Assembly (NCBI GenBank): GCA_023212695.1
Contig: JALCCG010000130.1
Span: 1-49,770 of the forward strand
Reading direction: 5' to 3'
DNA from: Sporisorium sorghi
Taxonomy: Eukaryota; Basidiomycota; Ustilaginomycetes; Ustilaginales; Ustilaginaceae
DNA length: 49,770 nt
Both the position numbers and the translations under genes were made by a program. This document shows, piece by piece, positions 18,411 to 27,696 of this stretch. Every line of letters starts with the position of its first letter. The first letter of the stretch is position 1. Under the pieces are notes generated by a model, which searched no databases, was not told the origin of the DNA, and saw nothing but the letters and a program-made list of their open reading frames with translations.

Positions 18411-18654
18411 ACGCAGCAAGATGTGTTTCGATGTACATGCGATGCTGATGTTGGTTGTGAATGCGAATAATACTTTGTCATGCTGTCGATGTAGAGTGTG
18501 TGTGTGAGAGGGCTGAGAGCGGAGGATGATGTCCATGCATACGAAGCGGTGTATTGAGAGAGGTTGGGGTAAAATACAAATGGATCGGTTGAGCAGCATT
18601 CGTGAGACGAATCACGTCGAGAGCGTCGAGACACTGCTACGTCTGTCGTCCCCT

Positions 18655-19203
18655 TCAATGATGACCGGCCTTATGCCCGTCGACATACATATTGCGCGTC
18701 GCCGCAGGCAATTGCACCTTCATCCCGTCCTGCTCCTTCGTCACCTTAACCTGGCAGCCCAACCTGCTGGTATCCGTCAAACCAAACGCCAAATCCAGCA
18801 TATCATTTTCATCATCGCACGGTTCCTCCAGCGAATCGTACACTTCCGGTTCCAGAATCACGTGGCAGGTGGAGCACGCTATCGAACCTTCGCAGGCGCC
18901 TTCGAGGTCGATGTCGTACTCGTGCGCGATGCTGAGCAGGTCGTCGCCCTCGTTTGCGGCGACGGTCTTGAGCGGCTCGCCCTTGGGATCGACAAAGTGG
19001 ATCGTAATGCCGGTTCCGGGCGCGGGACGTGTGATGCCGCCGTGCGCGGTGGGTGCTGTTGTGGACAGCGGGCGGAGTGAGGACGAAGATGGCAAAGGGG
19101 AGGTTGGGAGGGTGCGTGCGAGTGGGGAGAGCGGTAGAGGACGACGCAAGGTTTGGCGCGCCGCTGCTGTGAGCGCTCGTGTCAATGACGCTGCTGCGAC
19201 CAT
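18655..19203 (-). CDS. YAH1: Mitochondrial [2Fe-2S] ferredoxin (adrenodoxin type)
   Basis: A 182-residue protein. The first ~55 residues are Arg/Ser/Ala/Leu-rich with almost no acidic residues ([20 protein letters not shown]), a typical mitochondrial presequence. The ferredoxin fold follows, with cluster ligands Cys104, Cys110, Cys113 and Cys150 ([11 protein letters not shown], then RLGC) and the acidic [14 protein letters not shown] helix that docks ferredoxin reductase. Yah1 supplies electrons for Fe-S cluster assembly, heme A and ubiquinone synthesis in the matrix. I chose the ATG at 19203. An in-frame ATG 26 codons upstream (19281) would put a less typical stretch before the presequence. 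The gene converges on the ProRS gene with 244 bases between stop codons. Confidence 0.93.
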   Translation of the reverse strand: MVAAASLTRALTAAARQTLRRPLPLSPLARTLPTSPLPSSSSLRPLSTTAPTAHGGITRPAPGTGITIHFVDPKGEPLKTVAANEGDDLLSIAHEYDIDLEGACEGSIACSTCHVILEPEVYDSLEEPCDDENDMLDLAFGLTDTSRLGCQVKVTKEQDGMKVQLPAATRNMYVDGHKAGHH

Positions 19204-19882
19204 GGTTGTGTATTTGAGTGTGACGATGAGGGGTGACGATGTCGACAAGGTGATGGAGTGATCTGCAAAAGTGCTCAGCATGATTGGTTCGAATAGAGAA
19301 GAAAAAGGCTCAGCGAGTCTTGGTTCGGATTTCGGCTCTTCGCCCGAGTCAGAATTTTCCTTGAGCTGTTAACCCGTGAGTCTGCACACTTTTTTAAAAA
19401 TATAAAATAAAAATAAAAATAAAAATAATCTCGGCGGCGGCAACTTTCGTACGAGTGGAAGAACACTTTTAAGCTCACCCGGCGACTTGTTCCTCACCGT
19501 TCGGCCATTTCCGCCTTGCTTTTCAGCCGAGCCTTATTTCGTCACAGCAAAAAAAGGGGCCGTGCACGCTGCCTCTTCGCTCTTCGAATTTTGGCTTTGC
19601 CGCCGGTCAGATCAGATTCCGTACCGCTAGAGAGCTAAGCCAAGCAAGATCAACTCATTCGCCGCTCTCGTCGACTCTGCACTGGCCATGGCATTCAGAA
19701 AACACGCGATTCGAAAGGACTCGGCTAGGCTGAGGCAGAACGTCATCTCTTATCATTCGGACGTTCTCCGGCTAGCAATGACACGAATAGTCGATGAAAT
19801 AAGGTCGAGAGCGGCGGCGGTCGCGGCTGTAACACTTTGCTCTGCTTTCTAGCACTTCGGCTTGAACATCCGATGGAACAGT
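19204..19882. other. Intergenic region with an AAAAT repeat
   Basis: No firm gene. It holds an (AAAAT)n-like microsatellite (19396-19429). Near its right end (around 19825-19852) is a sequence that reads like the end of an intron on the plus strand (TAAC, then a pyrimidine stretch, then TTTCTAG), in frame with the small open frame at 19883. No strong matching donor was found. Confidence 0.5.
19396..19429. repeat. (AAAAT)n microsatellite
   Basis: Successive AAAAT/AAATA units in the 5' flank of the ferredoxin gene. A similar AATAA-rich block occurs at 22040-22073. Confidence 0.85.
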
Positions 19883-20089
19883 ATGGCAGACCTTTCGACA
19901 TTCCCCGCTCGGAAGGAAGAAATGCTGCTGTTTATTGCAGATGCCCTAAGTATGTACATGAAGCTGAAAGATGCTTGTTGGAGATTGAGGTATTTGGAAG
20001 AAGCTCTTCTTATAGAGTCGAGGAAGACTGTCCGCAAGAGTAACGAGATGATCGCAAACATCGAGCAAGCCATTTACCAAATGTTGTGA
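19883..20089 (+). CDS. Possible small helical protein (68 residues)
   Basis: An ATG-initiated 68-residue open frame, rich in Leu, Met, Glu, Lys and Ala (RKEEMLLFIADALSMYMKLK, KSNEMIANIEQAIYQML), predicted mostly amphipathic helix. Its composition differs from the Ser/Pro/Arg-rich noise frames elsewhere in the window, and a plausible splice acceptor (TTTCTAG at 19852) is in frame ten codons upstream, so it could be the last exon of a small spliced gene. Its last 16 bases overlap the 3' end of the SDR gene on the other strand. I do not recognise the family. It could equally be chance. Confidence 0.3.
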   Translation: MADLSTFPARKEEMLLFIADALSMYMKLKDACWRLRYLEEALLIESRKTVRKSNEMIANIEQAIYQML

Positions 20090-21443
20090 CCACCCGAGAC
20101 GATAATGTCGGAACCGTTGCAGAACGACGAGGCGCTCGAGGCGAGCCAGACAGCCACACCACGGATCTCGTGAGCACGACCCAGACGACCAAGAGGGTTC
20201 GAATTCGACCACTTGGCGAGCAGGTGCGGGTTCGTGTCGAGGTAGGCGGCCGTCATGCGCGTGCGAATGTGACCGGGCGAGATGCAGTTGACGCGGATGT
20301 TCTTGGGACCCCACTCGGCAGCCAGGTTACGGCCCATCTGGAGCACGGCCGACTTGGAGGCGTTGTAGGCGACCCAGTGGTGGTCACGGTTGACAATCGA
20401 ACCCGACATCGAGGCGATGAGGATGATGGAGCCCGAGACGTGCTTCTGCTGGTGCATCTTGCGCGCAGCAGCCTGGGCGGTGAGGAAGACACCCGTGGTG
20501 TTGACGTCAAACACCTTGCGGAACTCGTCGACGGGGTACGAGAGCGCATCGTACGTCTGGAGGATACCGGCAGCAGCGACACAGACGTCGAGCGAGTCGG
20601 TGCCCGAGTCCTTCATGACAAAGTCCATGCAGGCGTTGATGTCGTCGTGGTCCGTGACAGTGGCGGAAACGTACTTGAGGTGCCTGCCCATGATCCGGCA
20701 GTGGTCGGCGACGATCTTGAACTCCTCCGAGGGCTCCTTGGGCAGGTCAACGGCGTAGACATGCGCACCAGCCTCAACGAAGGCGAGCGCCATCTCCAGA
20801 CCGAGACCACCGTTGCCGCCCGTGATGACGGCAGTCTTTCCCTCGAGCGAGAACTCCTGGAAGATGGTGGTGGTGTGGTTGTCCTGCGAGTTCGGGTTCT
20901 CGCGCAGAACAGCATCGACACTGATGTTTTCAATGGGAGGAGGAGGACCGGGGTTGGCCTGGACCGTGTCAGCCGCGTTGGCGCTCGTGGGGATCATGCG
21001 CGAGGGAGCCCACACGCTGAAGTTCTTGGCAGCCGAAGCAGTGGGGACACGAGCAGCTCGCGAGAGCACTGAGGCTGTTTGTGGCAAAGGGCAGAAAAAG
21101 GAAGAGGAGCATTAGCGACTGAAGATGACCACTTTCGCTATACGGTATGGAATCTTCAACATCCGACGCTCGAATAGGAACGAGAACAGTCTGCCGGGAC
21201 GGCTGGGTAGCTCGCGGGACTTCCTTTCGTGAGAAAAGTTACTTCCTCGCAAATACGAAGGAATCTATCCGCGCGAGCAACCAGGCCCGCCGAGTTTCGC
21301 GGCAGCCTGCAACGCAAGAAACAGCCGCGACCGGCGGGGAGTCAAAGAGGGAGGAAAGATGGCAGCAAATACTTACGCTGAGCGACGCGAGCCGAGAGGC
21401 TGCGAATGGCGCCGGAGCGCAGAGCAGAGTTGAAGGCAGCCAT
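20074..21443 (-). CDS. Short-chain dehydrogenase/reductase with mitochondrial-like leader, two exons
   Basis: Exon 1 is 21443-21377 (67 nt) and exon 2 is 21074-20074. The 302-nt intron is GTAAGT...AACAG, and together they give 355 residues. The N-terminus (MAAFNSALRSGAIRSLSARV, continuing into exon 2 with more Arg/Ser/Ala) looks like a mitochondrial presequence. The SDR core follows: cofactor motif TGGNGGLGLEMA, NTTGVF, the catalytic Ser in ILIASMSGS, and YNASK with the Tyr/Lys pair. The end GSDIIVSGGHNIW fits the family. It most resembles fungal NADP/NAD-dependent polyol or sorbose reductases and D-arabinitol/mannitol/xylulose-type dehydrogenases; the exact substrate cannot be read from sequence. 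The splice junction is supported by phase (C + CC) and by the lack of an ATG start in exon 2. Confidence 0.88.
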
Positions 21444-21729
21444 TGTGAAGTGAAGGAAAACAGATGAAAGACAATGGAGAGGTAAAGAACGAACGTCCGC
21501 TGAGGGTATGTGCGAAGAGGAAGAGACGCGAGCAGAGACGGTCGAGATAACGAAGGCAAAGGATGTTTGGTGAAAGGGGGAAAGGGAAGAGGATGCTGGA
21601 GGTGTCAGTGGCTCTTTTATGAGGAGTTTGCGGGGGGAGACGGCGCAAAGTCGATACGGCGACGCGGAGCCAAAGCAGCGGGCAAGTGAACGAGCGCGAA
21701 GGCGAGGGGCGGCGACCGGAGGGGCGAAG

Positions 21730-21753
21730 AAGCAGCAGCAGCAGCAGCAGCAG
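21730..21753. repeat. CAG trinucleotide repeat
   Basis: About eight AGC/CAG units on the plus strand, upstream of the SDR start codon. Confidence 0.85.
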
Positions 21754-22039
21754 AAAGGACACGGGCCGAGAAGCCTCGAGATTGATTCTGACTGATTTTG
21801 GCTGTGGCAGTGACCAGTCACCAAGCGAGAGCGGCTTGGCCGGCAAAGGAGGAATTTTCCAGTTCTTTTTCTCACAGAGAGGGTGAGAGGGTGGCGCTGC
21901 GAAAGTTCAGTCAGCGAGCGAGCGAGCTAAGAAGCAGCAAAGGAGCGTTCTGCAGCAGTGGGGAAAGCAAACCTCTTGGAACCCACAGCAAGGCACGCTG
22001 CGTCTGGAGAAGCGTGGGGTGCGCAAAAAAAGGAGAGCG

Positions 22040-22073
22040 AAAAATAAATAAATAAAATAAAATAAAATAAAAT
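22040..22073. repeat. AATAA/AAATAA microsatellite
   Basis: A run of AAATA and AATAA units in the long SDR/GH2 intergenic stretch. Confidence 0.85.
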
Positions 22074-22351
22074 CTGGAGACGGAGTTTGCGCCAGCTGCA
22101 GCCTCACCACGGCAAGCAAAAAGAAGAGGCCGAGGGTTCGAGAGGCAAAATCGAGAATTCCGGAACCTGTGGCCAATTCCCTCTCTCTTTCAATCCGAGG
22201 CGTGGAGACGAACGGAAAAGCAACGGCCGAACTGGAAGCATCACCACAGAGCCCCCAATCGACCAGCACAACCAACAGCTGCTTGCGATTGCGATTGGCT
22301 GACCAGACAAGCACGCGTTCATTTGGATAAGAGCAGGAGACTGGCATTCAC

Positions 22352-22373
22352 GAGCCTGAGCCTGAGCCTGAGA
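22352..22373. repeat. GAGCCT hexanucleotide repeat
   Basis: Three and a half tandem copies of GAGCCT in non-coding DNA. Confidence 0.8.
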
Positions 22374-22452
22374 CCGAGCAAGCGACCAAGCGACCACGCA
22401 AAAAGGGTAGGCGAGAAGCCGAAGAGACGTATGTGTGTTTTTCGAGTGGCGA

Positions 22453-22489
22453 GCTCTCTCTCTCTCTCTCTCTCTTTCTCTTCTCTCTC
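22453..22489. repeat. CT microsatellite
   Basis: A CT run with a TTTCTCTT interruption. It is one of several CT/GA tracts in intergenic DNA of this window. Confidence 0.85.
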
Positions 22490-23093
22490 AACCGAAGTCT
22501 AAAATTTCCTCATTCTTCGCACCAGTAAAAGCCGAGGAAGAGGAGAACTGAAAAGCCAATGACCTGCAGAGCTGCAGCGCGGGGAGCAGACCAACCCAAA
22601 CAAAAAAATAAATTGATTTTTTCGGCGTCAAAGGTCCAAGGTCGAGGCCAAAGGCGAGATGCGCCGAGCCACTTGGCGCGTGCATCTTGGGTGCGGCTCG
22701 AGAAACACAGTCGAAATCGGCTCTTCTCGGGTCACGAGCGGAAGCAGACCTCGAGGTCCACCTCTCGGATCAAGGAGTTCTAAGCCAGAGTCTATCTCGC
22801 AAACAAACACTCACTCAAACGCAGAGATTGGCCTGGCCTGACCTGCCGCAACTCGATTTGCTCAAGGTGCGACTCGGTCAAAGAACGGACTGCTGCATTC
22901 CGTTGGGAGGTGCAGAGAGGTCGGAACGAGACGCGCACGAAGAATGGCCAGATGCGAAAAGCACCTCTCCGCATGTTGCCACTTGCAGCCGCTGCACGAA
23001 AAAGGCGGAGCAAGATGGACGGGCGGGGCCGAGCGTTTCTTCGGATTGGCTGAAGATTTTGACCGGCAAAGCTCGACGGCAGGTCCGAACAGG

Positions 23094-23176
23094 AAAAAAA
23101 AAAAAAAAAATGCGGAGAGAGCGGCCAGCGCGGGGCGAGCAACCGTGCAGCAGGCGCGGCGATTTTTTTTTTTTTT
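23094..23176. repeat. A17 ... T14 foldback
   Basis: Seventeen A (23094-23110) and fourteen T (23163-23176) flank a 52-base G/C-rich core, so the unit can fold back on itself. It lies in the long non-coding stretch. Confidence 0.8.
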
Positions 23177-24132
23177 GGATTCTCCAATTCGAAAATGCAC
23201 AAAAAATACCGGTTCGCCGAGTCTGGTGGAAAGTCGCCGCGGGGCATCCAGAAATTGCCTCAACTCATACGAAGTTGTTGGAAGAATGCCTTCATTCACT
23301 TCTCCTTTCAGCGGCCTGGCTCTAACCTCGACAGCTCTGGTCGTGAGAGAGCGAAAAAGGAAGAGGCGGCGTTGCTGGATGCGAGCAGGAGGAAGCCGAA
23401 GCCTTTCTCTTCGGATCAACCAGGCGGCCGTCTTCCGTGTGATCATCGTGGAAGAAGGTGGCGTTGCGACGAGATGAGTCAAAGTCGCATTTACAACAAC
23501 CAGCCGTCAAGCAATTTGCTTCTACTTTGATCGTCCTGGAAGAGTCTTCATGTCGAGGCTTGCAGCGCCTCACTCATGGTGACGAAAACTCTTTACAGTC
23601 GGTGCCAGCGATCCGTCGTTCTCGCCTACGCTTCGACAGCATCGCTTTTGGTTGTTCCGAACCACACCTGAGGTCATTAAGGTGATGTGCTGTCACTTCC
23701 AAGCCATGGTTTGACGTCACATAGCACAGCATTGTTTTCTTCGGCATGGCATCCGCGTTCACCTCCTGACAAGCACACAAGCACATACTCATGAGAATCT
23801 CATACGAACCAAGTCACAACTCCTATCAGCGTGGGGCTCCAGGTCTCGCCCAGCGTACATCGTACAGACCAGCGACACACTGCTTCATCAGCCTTCTTGT
23901 CGACCCGCTTGTCCAACCTGCAATCACATTGTGAGCCACAATCGTCACTGTAGTCAGATTCATCATCACCGCCTGGTAGACGACGATACGAGCTGATCGA
24001 TAGGCGTAGCGGCCAAACCCCCCGGCTCATCGGAGAGAAAAGTCGCCGACAACGTTTTGACTGATTTTCGATGCCTTTCTGCAGTGGTACAGACATACTG
24101 CTGTTGTTGCTCGCTACCAACGATTTGTCCAG

Positions 24133-24168
24133 TTTTAGTTTTAGTTTTAGTTTTTTTTTTTTTTTTTT
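24133..24168. repeat. (TTTTAG)3 followed by T18
   Basis: Three tandem TTTTAG units (24133-24150) run into 18 T. On the minus strand this reads A18 followed by CTAAAA units. It is too short and too far from a contig end to be called telomeric. Confidence 0.85.
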
Positions 24169-25321
24169 CTGGGTCTCGTGGTGACTTTTTTGGAAGCAAA
24201 GTTTCGACGCTAGAGAGACGGGCTACGCCGATGGGATCTCCTTTCTGCTTCTGCTCCTGCTCTCCTCCCGCCTTGACTTTTGTCCTGAGACAGAAAAAAG
24301 ATCATCGGCCAGAAGAAATTCCAGATCCTGAAGAAGCAACTCTGAGCCGGACGCCCGCGCGTGGGGGAGCCTCGATCGCCTAGCGTTTGTTCCTGAGCAA
24401 CAACGTGCTGTTTCAGCAGCAGCCCGAGACTAGCCGGCACCATCGAGGAACGGGTAGCCGGAAGACAATATGCTGGTCGTGAGTTGCGAACACTTTGACA
24501 GGACCCTAGGGTTTGCAAGCTCTCAAGTGATTGGCCCCGCGGAGGATTGGCGCTGCGGAACAAAGTTTCACTGAAACCTTTCACCGTCTCGGTTCGGCAC
24601 AGTTGGAAGCCTGCCACTCTCTGCCGGCAAGAGAAGCTTCAAACCAATCAGATTGATGCCAGAGCAGTCGAGCTGCCATGCAAGACTTGCATGCTGCCTC
24701 CTTGGACTTTGAATGGCTTCGTGTCCAATCGGCCCTTCCGCTCGCAGCTGCACAAGTGCTTTCTCCTTCGTCCAAGTCCCAACACTTGCTGTCAGCATCT
24801 GAGGCCCAAGTCTGTTGTCCTCGGACTGCTCCAGCCGAACTGCACCTCGCAAGCACCTCGGCCCAATCAGAAACGATCGCCCTCCGCCTTCAAGCCACAC
24901 TTGGCTTCGCCACCTCTGCGTCGCTGTCTGCTCGGATCTTCGACAGCCGCTGTCTCACTGGCCATTCGTGTCGCTGTGCGGCACGTGGCTCTTTTGTCTG
25001 CGGAGAGAACCGGCTCGCAATGCTCCCACAATGTCAAAAAGTGCCAGCATGCGTCGCTGCTGCCCATCGTATCGGGGCGATACCTCATTCCGATCTCCTG
25101 GGGCGCAAAATTCACCGAGATTCGGAATCGCCGAAACGGTAGCGCCACATTTCTTGCACTCCCCGCATCTTCTCTAAGATCACTGCGATGGGCTGTGCTC
25201 AAGCCAAGCAACCCGCTCTTTAGCCATTTGAGGGAAAATTTCGACTCCTGCTTCTCGACCACCACCACCGTCTTGCCCGTCTGTCCTGGCTCAGCTGAAA
25301 GCCCGGTCACACCTCAAAGCC

Positions 25322-27331
25322 ATGGAATCCTCGAGGACACCGACGATGGAGAGCACGATCTACGAAGACGAACCTGACCCTTCGTTCGCACGGCCAAAGC
25401 TCAAAGTTTTACTTCAAGGCGAATGGCAGTTTGCACCCGATGACGACGACTTTGGGCTGCAAGGGCGATGGTTCGAACCGGATGCTTTCCCGCAAAGGCG
25501 CGAGACCATCTCCGTTCCCTGGTCGTGTGAAACCGACTACTCCGGCTTGGCCGAGCAACGCCAGCACACAGTCGTATGGTACCGACGAGATGTCGATCTG
25601 CATCACGAAGATCTGTCCCCCGGAGAACTCCAAGACCCGAACGGACGGTACTTCATCAATTTTGGGGCGGTCGACTACGAGTGCATGGTGTGGGTGCAAG
25701 GTCAACTGGTCGGCAGCCATGTTGGAGGGTACACGCCGTTCTCCTTTGAGATCACCAACCAGATCAAGGCGTGCAAAGGACAACAGATGGCCATCGTGGT
25801 GCGCGCCAAGGATGCGCAGCAGGACATGTCGCAGCCGCGTGGCAAGCAGTACTGGAAGCAGGACGCTCGCGGATTCGCCAAACCCGAGAGCATCTTTTAT
25901 ACGCCCACCACCGGCATTTGGCAAGATGTCTATCTGGAATGGCGTCCGCTCAAACACATCACACGTGCGCAGTTCGTGAGCGACATCGACGCAGGCACCG
26001 TTCGTGCCGACGTCGACGTGGATCTTATGTCCACTATCTCGCCCGACAACTTTGAGAGCAGGCCAGAGCACTCGATTCAGTTCACTGTCAAGCTGGACGA
26101 CAGGATCATAACCACTTCCACCACACTGGTGAGCGCCGAGACGGACAGTTGTTCCACCGTGATCAACGTCCGACAAGCCGGAGTGCAGCCGGAAGGAGCT
26201 TTTCGCACTCGACTCACCACGCCTGGTGTGCTGCCGCCCGAGGTCAATCGTGATCGCTGGGACAACGGTCTGGCGTTGTGGTCACCGGAAAGTCCCACTC
26301 TGTACACGGTCGAGATGAGGCTGATCAGCGGTGGAAGTATCAATAATGGAAGTAGCGCGGTCGATACGGTGCACAGCTACTTTGGCATGCGCAAAGTGTC
26401 GATCGACGATCAAGGCCGCTTCTGTCTCAACAATCGCCCTTGCTTTCAAAAGCTCATCCTGAACCAAGGCTATTGGGGCAACTGCGGCATGACGCCGTTC
26501 GAGGACGCCGAGCACGCTGCCGACATTGAACAGATCAAGCGGATGGGCTTCAACGGGGTGCGCATGCACCAGAAAGTAGAAGCGCCGCGATTCCTATTCG
26601 AGGCCGACCGTCTCGGTCTGCTCGTCTGGGGCGAGATGGCCAACGCACACGAGTTCAGCACGCGCTACGTCGAGCGCTTTACCAAGGAGTGGATCGACGT
26701 GGTGCGTCGCGACGTGTCGCATCCGTGCATCGTGGCTTGGGTGCCCGTCAACGAAAGCTGGGCGTACCCTGCGCTGGCTACGTCGGCGCAGCAGCGCGCG
26801 CATCTTGCTTCGCTGTACCACCTCACCAAGGCGCTGGATCCGACGCGGCCCGTAGTCGACAACGACGGCTGGCAGCACGTCGAGACGGATCTCATCACTG
26901 TACACGACTACCGCTCCGCCGCCGAGCTCGAGCGGGGGTTTGCTTCGCGCGCAGCCGCGCTGCAAGAGCGTGTCGCCGGCTTTCCCATCCTCCTCCCGCC
27001 GCTCTCCACCGCGGACAAACGGCACACGCTGCCCATCCTGTGCACCGAGTTCGGCGGGATCGCTATCCGGGTCAGCAACGTGCAGCAGACCGAGAACGGC
27101 GTCGAGTGGGCCTACGCCAACGCTTCTTCGGCAGACGAATTTTGCCAGCAGTTTGAGGCTCAGGTCAAGGCGCTGACCAAAGCGAGATCGGCTGATGGAG
27201 AGAGGATCGTGCAAGGTTTTTGCTATACCCAGTTTGCGGATGTCGAGCAGGAGGTGAATGGGTTGGTCACTCAGGATCGCGAGTTTAAGGTCGCGCCGGA
27301 GAGGATCAAGGCGATTCTCGACGCTGTTTGA
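25322..27331 (+). CDS. Glycoside hydrolase family 2 (beta-glucuronidase/beta-galactosidase-like)
   Basis: A 669-residue intronless enzyme. The GH2 order is visible: an N-terminal sugar-binding jelly roll (LQGEWQFAPDDDDFGLQGRW, SVPWSCETDYSG, YRRDVDL), an Ig-like middle domain, then the TIM barrel. The acid/base lies in VPVNESW (Asn477-Glu478) and the nucleophile in LCTEFGG (Glu576), both in the expected spacing. FNGVRMHQKVEAPRFLFEAD and LGLLVWGEMAN are also family landmarks. No signal peptide is seen, so the enzyme is probably intracellular. It should release a terminal beta-linked sugar (galactose, glucuronate or mannose), and the substrate is not readable. The ATG at 25322 is used; a second in-frame ATG lies eight codons later. 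Sparse distribution of such genes in fungi would fit ancient transfer from bacteria, but that is untested here. Confidence 0.88.
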   Translation: MESSRTPTMESTIYEDEPDPSFARPKLKVLLQGEWQFAPDDDDFGLQGRWFEPDAFPQRRETISVPWSCETDYSGLAEQRQHTVVWYRRDVDLHHEDLSPGELQDPNGRYFINFGAVDYECMVWVQGQLVGSHVGGYTPFSFEITNQIKACKGQQMAIVVRAKDAQQDMSQPRGKQYWKQDARGFAKPESIFYTPTTGIWQDVYLEWRPLKHITRAQFVSDIDAGTVRADVDVDLMSTISPDNFESRPEHSIQFTVKLDDRIITTSTTLVSAETDSCSTVINVRQAGVQPEGAFRTRLTTPGVLPPEVNRDRWDNGLALWSPESPTLYTVEMRLISGGSINNGSSAVDTVHSYFGMRKVSIDDQGRFCLNNRPCFQKLILNQGYWGNCGMTPFEDAEHAADIEQIKRMGFNGVRMHQKVEAPRFLFEADRLGLLVWGEMANAHEFSTRYVERFTKEWIDVVRRDVSHPCIVAWVPVNESWAYPALATSAQQRAHLASLYHLTKALDPTRPVVDNDGWQHVETDLITVHDYRSAAELERGFASRAAALQERVAGFPILLPPLSTADKRHTLPILCTEFGGIAIRVSNVQQTENGVEWAYANASSADEFCQQFEAQVKALTKARSADGERIVQGFCYTQFADVEQEVNGLVTQDREFKVAPERIKAILDAV

Positions 27332-27696
27332 TCCGCCGTTGCGACAGAGGGTCTTCACTTTTCGACGCAACTGTCACCGCTTTTCGACACCGCTTCTCTA
27401 CGCAATTGACAGCGCTTTTCCCGTACAGGTGACTTACGCAGCGTGCGAGACAGTGGCTCGACTCAGAGCACAACGAGCTCAAACCCAAGCCTGCAGTCTT
27501 GTTCGGTGATGATGTACTTTTGGAGTGAGGAACCGAGTGAAGGAGCGTGAGAAATTTACAAGGTGGTGTTGTTGTATGCTGCGATGGTGGCGATGGTAAG
27601 TCGATTTTGCGATGGTAGCAGTGGTAGCGAGGCATATGGATTCTAAGCGGCTGTTCTCGATCGAGCCGAACGGGTGTTGCGAGTGTAGATTTCCCT
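27332..27696. other. Convergent intergenic region
   Basis: 365 bases between the converging GH2 and BFR1 genes. Nothing beyond likely 3' untranslated sequence is seen. Confidence 0.5.

Larger units (their letters stand above)
21444..25321. other. 3.9-kb gene-poor region between divergent SDR and GH2 genes
   Basis: No gene is recognised. Open frames up to 276 residues exist (for example 24547-25377 on the plus strand), but they lack domains, have Cys/Ser/Arg-biased composition, and overlap equally long frames on other strands. The stretch holds a CAG tract (21730-21753), AATAA repeats (22040-22073), a GAGCCT repeat (22352-22373), a CT tract (22453-22489), A17 and T14 tracts 52 bases apart (23094-23176) and a TTTTAG/T18 element (24133-24168). 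It probably contains promoters for both flanking genes. Confidence 0.5.

Noticed and set aside
16332..18599. 755-residue open frame opposite the prolyl-tRNA synthetase
   Set aside because: Antisense shadow of strongly biased codons in a highly conserved gene. Its His/Leu/Arg/Val-rich content is typical of such shadows.
24133..24168. Telomere-like TTTTAG repeat
   Set aside because: Only three units inside a gene-bearing region and followed by poly-T. It is not a telomeric array.
24547..25377. 276-residue open frame upstream of the GH2 gene
   Set aside because: No domain, biased composition, and it runs into the GH2 start in a different frame. Treated as chance.
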